Shown here: positions 28,821-37,881 of the stretch, one piece after another
Layout of the letters: the number at the start of each line of letters is the position of its first letter
Position numbering within the stretch: the first letter of the stretch is position 1
Assembly (NCBI GenBank): GCA_022448245.1
Contig: JAKVCO010000010.1
Location: forward strand, 39,562-103,561
Length of the DNA: 64,000 nt
DNA from: Paracoccaceae bacterium
Lineage (GTDB): Bacteria; Pseudomonadota; Alphaproteobacteria; Rhodobacterales; Rhodobacteraceae
Direction of reading: 5' to 3'
Position numbers and translations under genes: made by a program
Notes under the pieces: generated by a model
What the model was told of the DNA's origin: nothing
Databases searched by the model: none
The model's input: the letters and a program-made list of their open reading frames with translations, nothing else

Positions 28821-29267
28821 ATGAGTATCCCCCGCCCTGCCCTCGTTCTCGGCCTCGCCGGTGTGCTGCCTTTCCTTTGGGGCGCGCTGACGACCGTGCT
28901 GCCCGAACTCGGCGCCACGGCGATGCCCTACCTGAACCCGCGTCTTATCGGGCCCTTTGTTCAGCTCTGGTACGGCGCCATCATCCTGAGCTTTATGAGC
29001 GGCGTGCTTTGGGGCTTTGCCACGAAAGCTGGTGACTGGCAGGCTTGGGGCTATGCCCTTTCGACAGTCCCAGCCCTCTTCTGCTTCTTCTTTGTGGGCG
29101 CTGGCGCGGACAACTCCGCTGATATGCTCATCGTAGGCTTCGCGGGGCTTCTGGGCCTCGATTACCTTTTCTACCGCCGAGGCCTTACACCTGATTGGTG
29201 GATGCAGCTGCGCGTTCTTCTGACCGCGTTGGTCGTGTTGTCACTCACAGTGGGATTGCTCGCATGA
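28821..29267 (+). CDS. DUF3429 domain-containing membrane protein
   Basis: A 148-residue protein of four or five hydrophobic segments with the DUF3429 pattern: LGLAGVLPFLWGAL near 10-23, YGAIILSFMSGVLWGFA near 51-67 and the LGLDYLFYRRGLTPDWWMQLR block near 111-131. The function of this membrane family is unknown. It overlaps the following methyltransferase by four bases (ATGA). Confidence 0.85.
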   Translation: MSIPRPALVLGLAGVLPFLWGALTTVLPELGATAMPYLNPRLIGPFVQLWYGAIILSFMSGVLWGFATKAGDWQAWGYALSTVPALFCFFFVGAGADNSADMLIVGFAGLLGLDYLFYRRGLTPDWWMQLRVLLTALVVLSLTVGLLA

Positions 29268-29854
29268 CAGATCATGAAACGCTCGCCGCCTACGCGACAC
29301 GCGTAAAAGACTATCAGGACATGGTGAAGTCCGAGCCTGCCAGATCGCTGATGGCCTTTGCCGACGCCTTGCCTGAAGGTGGGCGCGTGCTCGATTTCGG
29401 CTGCGGGCCGGGCCATGCTGCCAAGTACCTCGCCAGCCGCGGGTTTGAGACCCATGCGTGGGATGCCTCGCCCGAGATGATCGAAGCAGCGGAAGCCCCC
29501 AGTGTCGCAACGCGCGTCGCTGTCTTTGAAGACCTCACGAGCAGCGCCGAATACGACGGCGTCTACGCGAGTTTCTCGCTCCTCCACGCGCCGCGTGCCA
29601 ACTTTGCTGGCCACATCGCGCGCATCGCCACCGCATTGAAGCCCGGCGGGGTCCTGCATCTCGGCCTCAAAACCGGCACGGGTGAAGAACGCGACGGGAT
29701 TGGGCGCTTCTACAGTTACTATTCGCGGGACGAGATCATGGCCGCCCTCGCCGCCAACGGCATGACCCCCGTTTGGGAACATGAAGACGAAGAAATGGGC
29801 CTCGCGGGCACCATGGCGCCATTCATTCTGGTGCGGGCAACGAAGAATGGCTGA
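29264..29854 (+). CDS. Class I SAM-dependent methyltransferase
   Basis: A 196-residue methyltransferase with motif [17 protein letters not shown] near 43-58, the acidic D of [10 protein letters not shown] after strand 2, and FSLLHAP as motif IV region. The substrate is unknown. The start is ATG 29264, coupled to the DUF3429 stop; an upstream in-frame start at 29195 would put extra residues inside the previous gene. The stop overlaps rnhA by eight bases. Confidence 0.85.
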   Translation: MTDHETLAAYATRVKDYQDMVKSEPARSLMAFADALPEGGRVLDFGCGPGHAAKYLASRGFETHAWDASPEMIEAAEAPSVATRVAVFEDLTSSAEYDGVYASFSLLHAPRANFAGHIARIATALKPGGVLHLGLKTGTGEERDGIGRFYSYYSRDEIMAALAANGMTPVWEHEDEEMGLAGTMAPFILVRATKNG

Positions 29855-30299
29855 TCTTTACGCCTATACCGATGGCGCCTGCAGCGGGAACCCGGGCCCG
29901 GGGGGCTGGGGCGTGCTGCTTATTGCCCGCGAGGGCGAGACCGAGGTGAAACGGCGCGAGCTGAGCGGCGGCGAAGGCGATACGACCAACAACCGCATGG
30001 AGTTGATGGCCGCGATCACCGCACTTGAGACGCTCGATCGCGCGTCCAAACTGACTCTGGTGACCGACAGCTCCTACGTGAAAGACGGCATCAACAGCTG
30101 GATTCACGGCTGGAAGGCCCGCGGCTGGAAGACCGCCGCGAAGAAGCCTGTGAAGAATGTTGAGCTATGGCAGCGGCTCGACGCCGCCCGCGAACGCCAC
30201 GACGTGACATGGGAATGGGTCAAAGGCCATGCGGGCCACCCTGAGAACGAGCGCGCGGACGAGCTCGCCCGCGAAGGCATGGCGCCCTTCAAACCATGA
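29847..30299 (+). CDS. rnhA: Ribonuclease HI
   Basis: A 150-residue RNase HI, degrading the RNA of RNA-DNA hybrids. The metal-binding carboxylates are present: D9 in [16 protein letters not shown] in [10 protein letters not shown] in [10 protein letters not shown] and D in ENERADELA; the basic loop [16 protein letters not shown] is the substrate-binding handle. ATG 29847 is inside the preceding gene, giving the normal N-terminus [10 protein letters not shown]. Confidence 0.97.
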   Translation: MADLYAYTDGACSGNPGPGGWGVLLIAREGETEVKRRELSGGEGDTTNNRMELMAAITALETLDRASKLTLVTDSSYVKDGINSWIHGWKARGWKTAAKKPVKNVELWQRLDAARERHDVTWEWVKGHAGHPENERADELAREGMAPFKP

Positions 30300-30730
30300 C
30301 CCAGAAGGTCGTGCCCCTTGTGCTCCACCCCGGCGGAGCGCCGATGCGCGTGCTGGCCTTCGATCACCCGATCACCGGAGCGCAAATCGTGAAAGGCACG
30401 ATTGAACCCGGGGAGCATCCCACCCGCGCGGCCGCTCGGGAGCTCTTTGAAGAGAGCGGGCTTCAGGCCATTTCGGCCCTCGAACTTGCGGTCCGCGATG
30501 ACATCTGGCCGGGCGAGCGCTGGCATTTCGTGCTGACCCGCGTACGCGGCCCTTTGGGCGAACGCTTCCAGCACTTCTGCGCGGATGACGGCGGGCACCT
30601 ATTCAAGTTTTGGTGGCATGAGTTGAGCAAGGCAGGCCCATTCGAGCCGCCCTTCGACCAAGTCCTCGATGCCGTGCGCGCAGCGCTTAGCGGGTCAGCT
30701 GGAAGAAGTAGGGCGGACTCATGCCCTTGA
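30296..30730 (+). CDS. NUDIX hydrolase
   Basis: A 144-residue protein with a complete Nudix box, G-x5-E-x7-REL-x-EESGL, at about 42-64 ([20 protein letters not shown]), so it should hydrolyse a nucleoside diphosphate derivative with a metal ion. The substrate is unknown. It overlaps rnhA by four bases. The last 44 bases overlap the convergent DUF4334 gene, and the final dozen residues look unconserved. Confidence 0.85.
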   Translation: MTQKVVPLVLHPGGAPMRVLAFDHPITGAQIVKGTIEPGEHPTRAAARELFEESGLQAISALELAVRDDIWPGERWHFVLTRVRGPLGERFQHFCADDGGHLFKFWWHELSKAGPFEPPFDQVLDAVRAALSGSAGRSRADSCP

Positions 30731-31175
30731 AGTCCATCCAGCCGAGCACGCTCGTGTCGTCGATCTTGGCGAAGACATCGTTGATGGGCTTGTCGTCATA
30801 GATCATCGCCGCATGATCCCGGCCACGGAACCGGATGGTGCGCAGCCGCGCCCGCGGTTTGGTGGTGAAAAAGAGCGGGGCGAGCAGCGGGAAGGACACC
30901 TTCAGCAGCGCATTCCGCGCAGGCAGGTTCATGATGAGCCAGAGCGGCATAAAGCGTGGGTTGAGCGCGCGTTCGCCCCAGAAGGGCACATTGTGGATCA
31001 GCGGAAAGACAGATTCCGCGTCCGTGAAGCGCTTACCTGTCCAGCTCGAGGCCGCGAGCATACCGTCCATCTTGTGGCCTGTAGGGACGTCCTCGCCCTG
31101 CCATTCGCCGAGCATGTCTTCTTCGGTCGCGGGGGCGAGGCTATCGAACCAGCTCTCTGCCTCCGCCGGGGTCAT
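30687..31175 (-). CDS. GXWXG/DUF4334 domain protein
   Basis: A 162-residue protein with the GXWXG motif as GEWQG near 22-26, followed by the DUF4334 part: [21 protein letters not shown] is seen near 91-111 in shorter conserved pieces, then [20 protein letters not shown] and [10 protein letters not shown]. Function is unknown. ATG 31175 overlaps the fmt stop (ATGA), so it is the last gene of the def-fmt operon. Confidence 0.82.
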   Translation of the reverse strand: MTPAEAESWFDSLAPATEEDMLGEWQGEDVPTGHKMDGMLAASSWTGKRFTDAESVFPLIHNVPFWGERALNPRFMPLWLIMNLPARNALLKVSFPLLAPLFFTTKPRARLRTIRFRGRDHAAMIYDDKPINDVFAKIDDTSVLGWMDFKGMSPPYFFQLTR

Positions 31176-32065
31176 GCGAGGCGCTCCGGCAGCACGGCAC
31201 CACGCAGGAAATCCTCGGCAGTGGTGGCGCGCTTGCCCGCTTTCTGAAGCTCGGAAATCTCGATCGCGCCATCGCCGCAGGCGACCGTCAGCCCACCCAG
31301 AAGCGCTCCCGGTGTGCCCGAGCCATCCGCCAATCGGCAGCGCAGGATTTTGAGGCGCACGCCCTCGATCTCGCACCAAGCGCCCGGAAAGGGGGAGAGG
31401 CCACGGATATGAGCATCAACCTCCGCCGCGCTTTGGGCCCAATCGATCCGGGCTTCGTCCTTCTGGACCTTTTCGGCGCAGGTGACGCCCTCCTCTGGCT
31501 GCACCGCAGGCTCCAAAGGCAATTGCTCAAGCGCCTTCCCGATCAAACGCGCACCCATGACAGAGAGCCTGTCGTGCAAGTCGCCGGTCGTCTCCTCAGC
31601 GCCGATTTCGGTCGCCTCGCGCAGCAGCACAGGCCCGGTATCAAGGCCCGCCTCCATCTGCATGATGCAGATGCCCGTCTCCGCGTCGCCCGCCATGATC
31701 GCCCGATGGATCGGCGCCGCCCCGCGCCAACGCGGCAGGAGCGATGCATGGATATTAAGGCAGCCCAAACGAGGCGCATCAAGCACGGGCTGCGGCAAGA
31801 TCAGGCCATAGGCCACGACGACCGCCACATCCGCACCAAGCGCCGCGAATTCCGCCTGCGCCTCATCATTCCTCAGAGAAACCGGGTGGCGTACTTCGAG
31901 GCCCAATGCCTCGGCGCGCACCTGCACAGGCGTCGGGCGATCCTTCTTCCCGCGACCGGCGGGGCGCGGCGGCTGGCAGTAAACGCAGATCACCTCATGG
32001 TCGCGTGTAAGGGCGTCGAGCACCGGCACCGAGAAATCCGGCGACCCCATAAAGACCACCCGCAT
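31172..32065 (-). CDS. fmt: Methionyl-tRNA formyltransferase
   Basis: A 297-residue Fmt, formylating initiator Met-tRNA with 10-formyltetrahydrofolate. It begins [19 protein letters not shown], and the catalytic segment is [16 protein letters not shown] near 104-119; the C-terminal OB-like domain follows from about 205. Length is normal. It shares one base with the end of the upstream deformylase-like gene. Genes for adding and removing the formyl group are thus in one operon. Confidence 0.97.
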   Translation of the reverse strand: MRVVFMGSPDFSVPVLDALTRDHEVICVYCQPPRPAGRGKKDRPTPVQVRAEALGLEVRHPVSLRNDEAQAEFAALGADVAVVVAYGLILPQPVLDAPRLGCLNIHASLLPRWRGAAPIHRAIMAGDAETGICIMQMEAGLDTGPVLLREATEIGAEETTGDLHDRLSVMGARLIGKALEQLPLEPAVQPEEGVTCAEKVQKDEARIDWAQSAAEVDAHIRGLSPFPGAWCEIEGVRLKILRCRLADGSGTPGALLGGLTVACGDGAIEISELQKAGKRATTAEDFLRGAVLPERLA

Positions 32066-32556
32066 CAGCGCACGCCCGCCTTACGCAGCAGCATGTCGCG
32101 CTTCACGCGCGAGAGGTTGTCGAAATACATCCGCCCATTGAGGTGATCGATCTGGTGCTGCACCGAGCGGCCCCATTGCAGCACAAGCTCCCGCCTGTCC
32201 CAGATGCCTTTGTCGTTGAGAAAACGCACCGTCACCGCGCGGGGGCGTTTCACCTTGGCGGAGACGCCCGGCAGGTTCGGGGAACCTTCTTCGCCCATGG
32301 CCATCTCGACCGAGGCGTGCAGGATCTCAGGGTTGGCCATGCGGATCGCCATACCGCGTTCGCGGCTTGCATCCACGACGGCCAATCGAAGCCCAATCCC
32401 GATCTGAGGCGCGGCGAGGCCGATGCCGGGCATGATCTCCATCGTGTCGATCATGTCATCCCAGATACCGCGGATCTCATCCGTGATTTCGGGCACCGTT
32501 TCGGCGGGGGTGCGCAGGATCTTATTGGGCCACGGCAGGCACTTTCTAGCGGTCAT
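32065..32556 (-). CDS. Peptide deformylase paralogue lacking catalytic residues
   Basis: A 163-residue protein of the deformylase fold with motif 1 [10 protein letters not shown] intact at 44-53. Motif 2, EGCLS in active enzymes, reads EGSPN at 90-94, so the metal-binding cysteine is serine 92. Motif 3, HExxH, reads HQIDH at 134-138, so the catalytic glutamate is glutamine 135. Two essential residues are therefore missing and deformylase activity is not expected. Similar Rhodobacteraceae proteins are annotated as deformylases. It is the third of three tandem copies, overlapping its neighbours by 4 and 1 bases. Confidence 0.85.
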   Translation of the reverse strand: MTARKCLPWPNKILRTPAETVPEITDEIRGIWDDMIDTMEIMPGIGLAAPQIGIGLRLAVVDASRERGMAIRMANPEILHASVEMAMGEEGSPNLPGVSAKVKRPRAVTVRFLNDKGIWDRRELVLQWGRSVQHQIDHLNGRMYFDNLSRVKRDMLLRKAGVR

Positions 32557-33008
32557 GCTGCCTCCGGATGATCGAGGATCGTACGACCCTCAAGATGGTC
32601 GAACTCATGCTGGATGCAGGCGGCCTCGAACCCCTCAAATGTGCCCTCATGGGGCAGCCCGTTCTCATCCTGCCACCTGAGCGACACCTGCGCTGGCCGT
32701 GAAACACGGCGCGGGGTGTCAGGGATTGACAAGCACCCCTCTTCGTTCACGACCTCATCGTCACTTCGCTCGGTAATGATCGGGTTCACGAAGACCATCG
32801 GCGTGGGCGTGCCCTCTTTCCAGCCTGCGTCCATCACGACGACACGCTGCATGAAGCCGATCTGCACAGCGGCCAAGCCACGACCCGGCGCGTCATACAT
32901 CGTATCGAACATATCTCGGACAAGGGTGCCTACTGCTTCGAACCTTTTCACGGGCTTGGAGACCTTCCCCAACCGCTCATCTGGATGCAGAACGAGATCG
33001 CGGATCAC
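32553..33008 (-). CDS. Peptide deformylase, second copy
   Basis: A 151-residue deformylase paralogue with all metal-site residues: motif 1 GRGLAAVQIG at 42-51 (arginine in place of the usual small residue), C92 in EGCLSIPD and HEFDH at 134-138. It should be active but with a changed S1-side environment. It is the middle gene of three tandem copies and overlaps both by four bases. Confidence 0.88.
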   Translation of the reverse strand: MIRDLVLHPDERLGKVSKPVKRFEAVGTLVRDMFDTMYDAPGRGLAAVQIGFMQRVVVMDAGWKEGTPTPMVFVNPIITERSDDEVVNEEGCLSIPDTPRRVSRPAQVSLRWQDENGLPHEGTFEGFEAACIQHEFDHLEGRTILDHPEAA

Positions 33009-33526
33009 GCGCGGGCCTTTTCGCGCTTCAGCTTCTGCATCTTGCGCGTAATCATCTGGCGCTTGAGCGGGCCCAGGTAGTCGATAAACAGCTTGCCATC
33101 GAGGTGGTCGATCTCGTGTTGAACGCAGGTCGCCCAGAGGCCGTCGAAATGTTCCTCATGGATCTCACCGTCGAGACCCAGCCAGCGTACATCCACCTCG
33201 GAGGGACGGGTCACCTCGGCATATTGGTCGGGGATCGAAAGGCAGCCTTCTTCATAAACATTTGCGTCGTCTGAAGACCCGATAACCTCGGGGTTCATCA
33301 GCACCATTGGCCGGGCCGGGGCGCCCTCTTCCTTGACGCAGTCCATCACCAGGATGCGCGCGCCAACGCCAACCTGCGGCGCTGCAAGGCCAATGCCCGG
33401 AGCGGCATACATGGTTTCGAGCATGTCCTCAGCGAGGACACGGATTTTATCGGTGATCTCTCCCACAGGCTCGGCCACCTTTTTCAGGCGAGGGTCGGGA
33501 TGGATCAAAATTGGGCGTGTCGTCAT
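33005..33526 (-). CDS. def: Peptide deformylase
   Basis: A 173-residue canonical iron/zinc peptide deformylase removing the N-formyl group from nascent proteins: [10 protein letters not shown] at 44-53, C95 in EEGCLSIPD, and HEIDH at 137-141. ATG 33526 gives the standard start MTTRPILIHPDPRLK; a longer open frame to 33775 runs antisense into the aminotransferase gene and is discarded. First gene of the def-def-def-like-fmt operon. Confidence 0.96.
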   Translation of the reverse strand: MTTRPILIHPDPRLKKVAEPVGEITDKIRVLAEDMLETMYAAPGIGLAAPQVGVGARILVMDCVKEEGAPARPMVLMNPEVIGSSDDANVYEEGCLSIPDQYAEVTRPSEVDVRWLGLDGEIHEEHFDGLWATCVQHEIDHLDGKLFIDYLGPLKRQMITRKMQKLKREKARA

Positions 33527-33614
33527 AGGGGTGACATAGTTGATGCCCGTCTCACCCGCAAACCCCTTGCAGGCACGGACCATGCGGTTAGTTTCGCGCT
33601 CAAAGGAGACCCCC

Positions 33615-34781
33615 ATGAGCTTTGACCTAGAGATCGATCGCCGCGGCACGCACTGCATGAAGTGGGACCTGATGGAGAAGCTGTACGGCGTCCCCACAGA
33701 CGACGGTCTGGCGATGTGGGTCGCCGACATGGATTTCCGTCCGCCAGAGGTTGTCCAAGACGCCGTGCGCGGCATGCTCGATCACGGCATCTACGGCTAT
33801 TTTGGGGACGACTCGAGGTACCGCTCCGCCATCCAATGGTGGATGAAGGAGCGTCACGGTTGGGACGTCGAAGCGGGGTCGATCTTTACGACCCACGGGC
33901 TGGTTAACGGCACGGCGATGTGTGTCGACGCCTTCACTGCGCCGGGCGACGGTGTTGTCCTCTTCACACCGGTCTACCACGCCTTCGCCCGCGTCATTAA
34001 CGCCGCCGGACGCGACGTGGTCGAAATGGAGATGGTGAACGACAACGGCCGCTACACCCTCGACTTCGAGGCTTATGATGCCGCGATGAAGGGCCATGAG
34101 AAGATGGTGATCCTGTGCTCGCCTCATAACCCGAGCGGACGCGTCTGGACGAAGGCCGAGCTTGAGCAAGTCGCCGACTTCGCCCGCCGCCACGATCTGA
34201 TCCTTGTGAGCGACGAAATCCATCACGACCTGACCTTTGGCGCCAAGCACACGCCGATGGCGCATATCGAGGGCATCGAGGATCGGCTCGTGATGATGAC
34301 GGCCACCACGAAGACCTTCAACATCGCGGGCTCCCACTCTGGCAACGTGATCATCGCAGATGCCGATCTACGGGCCAAATTCGCGGGCCGCATGGCAGCA
34401 CTTGGCCTCTCCCCAAACTCCTTCGGGCTCATGATGGCGACGGCAGCGTACTCCCCTGAGGGCGCGGCTTGGGTGGACGAGCTTTGTGACTATCTCGATG
34501 GCAACCGGAAGATCTTTGACGAGGCGGTGAATGCGATCCCGGGGCTTAGCTCCATGGCGCTGGAAAGCACCTATCTCAGCTGGGTCGATTTCTCTGGCAC
34601 GGGGATGAAGCGCGAAGAATTCACTCGTCGCGTCGAAAAAGATGCAAAAATCGCCGTGAACCACGGTCCAACCTTCGGCAAAGGGGGCGACAGCTTCCTG
34701 CGGTTCAACATCGCCACGCCGCGCGCACGCATCCACGAGGCGGTGGCCCGTCTCGCTGACGCGTTCTCAGATCTGCAGTAA
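33615..34781 (+). CDS. MalY/PatB-type aminotransferase (probable C-S lyase)
   Basis: A 388-residue fold-type I PLP enzyme of the MalY/PatB group, likely a cystathionine beta-lyase acting on C-S bonds. It begins FDLEIDRRGTHCMKWD and has MWVADMDFRPPEVV near 34-47, CSPHNPSGRVW near 172-182, the DEIHHDL segment that holds the PLP-ring aspartate, and TATTKTFNIAGSHSGN near 231-246 with the PLP lysine. ATG 33615 follows AAGGAGA. The substrate (cystathionine, methionine derivative or other) is not fixed by sequence. Divergent from def. Confidence 0.88.
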   Translation: MSFDLEIDRRGTHCMKWDLMEKLYGVPTDDGLAMWVADMDFRPPEVVQDAVRGMLDHGIYGYFGDDSRYRSAIQWWMKERHGWDVEAGSIFTTHGLVNGTAMCVDAFTAPGDGVVLFTPVYHAFARVINAAGRDVVEMEMVNDNGRYTLDFEAYDAAMKGHEKMVILCSPHNPSGRVWTKAELEQVADFARRHDLILVSDEIHHDLTFGAKHTPMAHIEGIEDRLVMMTATTKTFNIAGSHSGNVIIADADLRAKFAGRMAALGLSPNSFGLMMATAAYSPEGAAWVDELCDYLDGNRKIFDEAVNAIPGLSSMALESTYLSWVDFSGTGMKREEFTRRVEKDAKIAVNHGPTFGKGGDSFLRFNIATPRARIHEAVARLADAFSDLQ

Positions 34782-34789
34782 ATCCGGGA

Positions 34790-34809
34790 GGGACCTTACG
34801 TTAGGTCCC
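34790..34809. terminator. Hairpin between convergent genes
   Basis: GGGACCT and AGGTCCC form a 7-base-pair stem with a TACGTT loop, overlapping the last codons of the minus-strand gene. It has no T-run and is a weak candidate for a bidirectional terminator. Confidence 0.45.
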
Positions 34810-35155
34810 ACCCCTTCAGCAGGGCAATCGGCTGCGGTTTTTCGCGTGCAAAATCGAGCGGCGCGGAATCGTTGGCCGCAGTATTGCGCTTGAATTCAAA
34901 ATGCCGCTCGCCTGCATCTTCAGACGAAGTCACGATCAGCGCCTGATACAGGTGCTGCGGTCCGTCATAAAGATCCACAAGGCCTCGCAGGTTCGGGACA
35001 TCTTCGCCAACCACAGCAAAACCATTATCCCAAAGTCGAAGAACCGGGAAATACGCTTCGCCGGTTTCTACCCGCAAACGCGACTTCCGCCGCTGCTTTT
35101 TCGCCCGTGCCGCTTCCAGGCCCGCGCGAACTTCGTCAGACAAATATGTCATCAC
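34796..35155 (-). CDS. Small conserved hypothetical protein
   Basis: A 119-residue soluble protein, start MTYLSDEVRAGLEAARAKKQRRKSR with a strongly basic stretch near 19-27, then a beta-rich centre FPVLRLWDNGFAVVGEDV and FEFKR near 88. I do not recognise a named family; the RLRV...L.L.D..F.V pattern is faintly like PilZ-type domains, but I see no RxxxR / DxSxxG pair. It has 87 bases upstream before cobM's end in transcription order, enough for its own promoter. Confidence 0.6.
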   Translation of the reverse strand: MMTYLSDEVRAGLEAARAKKQRRKSRLRVETGEAYFPVLRLWDNGFAVVGEDVPNLRGLVDLYDGPQHLYQALIVTSSEDAGERHFEFKRNTAANDSAPLDFAREKPQPIALLKGWDLT

Positions 35156-35242
35156 TCACGCTCCACATCCCCACGGAACAGACAATAGTGGAGGCCCGAG
35201 GAGAGTCAGGCGAAAAGATGAGCATTTTTCCTGTATTCTTCG

Positions 35243-36022
35243 TTAAGTTTGGGAATTTGCGGCCTTTTTGACACGTAAAATATGCTCCTCAGCAGGGTCA
35301 TAGAGGGCGCTATCCTTGAATTCGGTGACATTCCCAAGCGCCGGACCCACGAGAATCAGTGCCGTGCGGGTGATCTTGGCGTCACGCACTTTGCTGCGGA
35401 TATCAGACAGCGTGCCGCGCAGAACGATCTCGTCCGGCCACGAAGCGCGGTAGATCACAGCCACCGGACAGTCGGCCCCGTAGTGTGGAATGAGCTGTCG
35501 CTCGATCTCCCGCAAGTTACGGATCGCCAGGTGAATGGCGATTGTCGTTTTGGAAATGGCGAAATTACTAAGGTTCTCGCCCTCGGGCATGCCGGTCGAT
35601 TGCATGGACATGCGCGTCAGCACGATCGACTGCGCGATCTCGGGGATCGTCAGCTCCTGCTTCAGGGCGGCGGCGGCAGCGGTGTAGGCAGGCACGCCGG
35701 GAATGATCTCAAAATCGATGCCGTCGCGGTTCAAGAGCCGGATCTGCTCTGCGATCGCGCCGTAAAGCGACGGGTCGCCGGAATGCACGCGGGCGACGTC
35801 TTCCCCCCGGTCCCGCGCGGCGAGGATCTGGGCGTGGGTTTCCTCCAGCGTCATCGGCGCTGTGTCCATGACGAGCGCGCTGTCAGGCGCCCCTGCCACC
35901 ACTTCTGCCGGCACCAGAGAGCCTGCGTAGAGGCACACCGGGCACGCCGCGATCCGCTTGGCGCCTTTCAGTGTCAGCAGGTCCGGGTCACCCGGGCCTG
36001 CGCCAATGAACCATACCTTCAT
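35243..36022 (-). CDS. cobM: Precorrin-4 C11-methyltransferase
   Basis: A 259-residue SAM-dependent methyltransferase of the corrin ring pathway. N-terminal block VWFIGAGPGDPDLLTLKGA at 3-21, the HSGDPSLYGAIAEQI block near 80-94, and IPGVPAYTAAAAAL near 105-118 are the tetrapyrrole methylase signatures of CobM. ATG 36022 has AAGGAGAGAG upstream. Last gene of the cobH-L-I-J-M run. Confidence 0.94.
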   Translation of the reverse strand: MKVWFIGAGPGDPDLLTLKGAKRIAACPVCLYAGSLVPAEVVAGAPDSALVMDTAPMTLEETHAQILAARDRGEDVARVHSGDPSLYGAIAEQIRLLNRDGIDFEIIPGVPAYTAAAAALKQELTIPEIAQSIVLTRMSMQSTGMPEGENLSNFAISKTTIAIHLAIRNLREIERQLIPHYGADCPVAVIYRASWPDEIVLRGTLSDIRSKVRDAKITRTALILVGPALGNVTEFKDSALYDPAEEHILRVKKAANSQT

Positions 36023-36051
36023 GGCTCTCTCCTTGTTCCTGAGGCCGCGGC

Positions 36052-37881
36052 CTAGCTTGCTTTGTCTGGCGCAAGATCACCATCGATCTTTCGCGCATAC
36101 CCGCGCGGTGTGTACATCCGCGCGCCTTCGCCCAACTGAGCGAGCCTTGATTTGGACGATCCCACGAGGACCACCGTCAGCATGTCGACTTCATCCACGT
36201 CGAGCTCGTCGAGCCTGCGATAGCGGATGTTTTCTTCGGGCCGGCCGAGCGAGGAGGCCAACATCACCGGCGTGCCCGCCGGGCGATGGCGCAGTAGAAT
36301 ATCGCGACTCTCGGCCAGCAAGGTGCGGCGGCGCTTTGAAACGGGGTTGTAGAAGGCGATGACAAAATCGCCCACGGCAGCCGCTTCCAGTCGTTTGACG
36401 ATGTCTTCGCGTGGGGTGAGCAAATCGCTCAGCGAGATTGCGCAGAAATCATGGCCGAGCGGAGCGCCCGCCCGTGCTGCTGCGCCCTGTAAGGCGGACA
36501 CCCCTGGGGAGCACACGACCTCTACCCGGCGCGCGGCATCACTGACGCCGTGGGCTTCGCGGTCCAGCAGCTCAAAAACGAGTGCCCCCATGGCGTAGAT
36601 CCCTGCGTCGCCCGAGCACACCAGCGCCACATCGCGCCCTTCACCAGCGCGTTCCAGCGCGTAGCGGCAACGATCCTCTTCTCCGCCCAGCGGGAAATCT
36701 GACCTTTGCTTGCCGGCCGCGAGCGGCCCGAGCAGATCGATATAAAGGCCGTATCCCACGAGCTCCTCAGCCTCGACGACAAGGCGTGAAACCTCGGGCG
36801 TGCGCCAGCTCGCTTGTCCGGGGCCGATACCAACGATCGAAAGGCGGCCGCGCTTGCGGCCCTGGTGCTCCGTTAGGGGCGTGTCGAGCGTTGCGATGGC
36901 GCAGGTTGCTTGCGCAGTCTTTGCTTTTGGCACGGTCAAAGCGGCATCAGACCCACCAGCGCGCAACGCCGCCCCTTCTGAGACGCCGTGGCAACCAACT
37001 TCGGCAAAGACGACATCAGACGGGTGCTGCAGCCGGGGGGTCTCTTCTTCCAGTTCGGCAGCTGTGAAGAACCGCAGGGGCACGCCCAGTTCATGCGCCA
37101 ATTCGATCATTGCCGGCTCATCGGCCTTCAAATCGATAGAATTCACAGAGGCCACCGCCTCGGGCGCAAGGCTTGCCCCTGCAAGTTGGCCGTGCACCAG
37201 TTCAGAAAGCTCCTCAGGTGGGCAGTTCCGGGCGCATCCGACGCCGAGCGACGCAATTGTCGGGTGATATCCCAACACCCCCTCAGGCGCCGGAGCCGTA
37301 TCGACCCAAAGCACCACATCGTCTTGGGCTTCTGTGCTTTGCGGAAGGTTGCTGAGAGGATGGTCTGTTCCCGCGAGGGCGCCTTCAAGCTGCGCCTTCT
37401 GCCCGGACAAAAGCTTCGCCATGACTTCCTTAGCGAGGTGCGCATTCGAAACACGCCAACCCACAGGCGGTTCATCAAGGGCAATACCGAGCGAGACATC
37501 GCCCGCCGTCGTCACAGCAGCCGTCGCGCCGAGGGTCTGAGCAATGTGGCGCGCAAGACGATTCGCCCCGCGATGCCCCCCGAGGAGAGGCACAACAACT
37601 GCGCCATCATCAGACACGCTCACCACCGGCGGTTCGTTCTTTTTGTCGGCTAACAGGGGGGCGACAGCGCGGATCAGGATCCCAGAGGCGCAAACCCCCA
37701 CGATCGGCGTCCCTGCCGCAAAAAGATCGCGCGCATGATCGAGAGCGTTGGCGAAGTAGGCATCCGCGCGGTCCACGCGGCCCTTGCGGCCATGCACCTG
37801 TGCCCCAAGTGCTGCGGCAATGCGGTGGGCAGTGTCTTCACCAGATCTCGACAAGGCGAGAACAACGGGCGTCAGAGCCAT
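36052..37881 (-). CDS. cobJ: CbiG-CobJ fusion: cobalamin biosynthesis protein / precorrin-3B C17-methyltransferase
   Basis: A 609-residue fusion. Residues 1-145 are a CbiG N-terminal domain (VVLALSRSGEDTAHRIAAAL; PIVGVCASGILIRAVAPLL; VVPLLGGHRGANRLARHIA). Residues about 205-335 are the CbiG C-terminal/CobE domain (ASLGVGCARNCPPEEL; DVVFAEVGCHGVSEGAAL). From about 345 comes CobJ (LSIVGIGPGQASWRTPEV; ALVCSGDAGIYAMGALVFEL; SLSDLLTPREDI; IAFYNPVSKRR). CobJ contracts the ring at precorrin-3B; CbiG in the anaerobic route opens the lactone of factor V. It overlaps cobI by 10 bases. Confidence 0.92.
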   Translation of the reverse strand: MALTPVVLALSRSGEDTAHRIAAALGAQVHGRKGRVDRADAYFANALDHARDLFAAGTPIVGVCASGILIRAVAPLLADKKNEPPVVSVSDDGAVVVPLLGGHRGANRLARHIAQTLGATAAVTTAGDVSLGIALDEPPVGWRVSNAHLAKEVMAKLLSGQKAQLEGALAGTDHPLSNLPQSTEAQDDVVLWVDTAPAPEGVLGYHPTIASLGVGCARNCPPEELSELVHGQLAGASLAPEAVASVNSIDLKADEPAMIELAHELGVPLRFFTAAELEEETPRLQHPSDVVFAEVGCHGVSEGAALRAGGSDAALTVPKAKTAQATCAIATLDTPLTEHQGRKRGRLSIVGIGPGQASWRTPEVSRLVVEAEELVGYGLYIDLLGPLAAGKQRSDFPLGGEEDRCRYALERAGEGRDVALVCSGDAGIYAMGALVFELLDREAHGVSDAARRVEVVCSPGVSALQGAAARAGAPLGHDFCAISLSDLLTPREDIVKRLEAAAVGDFVIAFYNPVSKRRRTLLAESRDILLRHRPAGTPVMLASSLGRPEENIRYRRLDELDVDEVDMLTVVLVGSSKSRLAQLGEGARMYTPRGYARKIDGDLAPDKAS

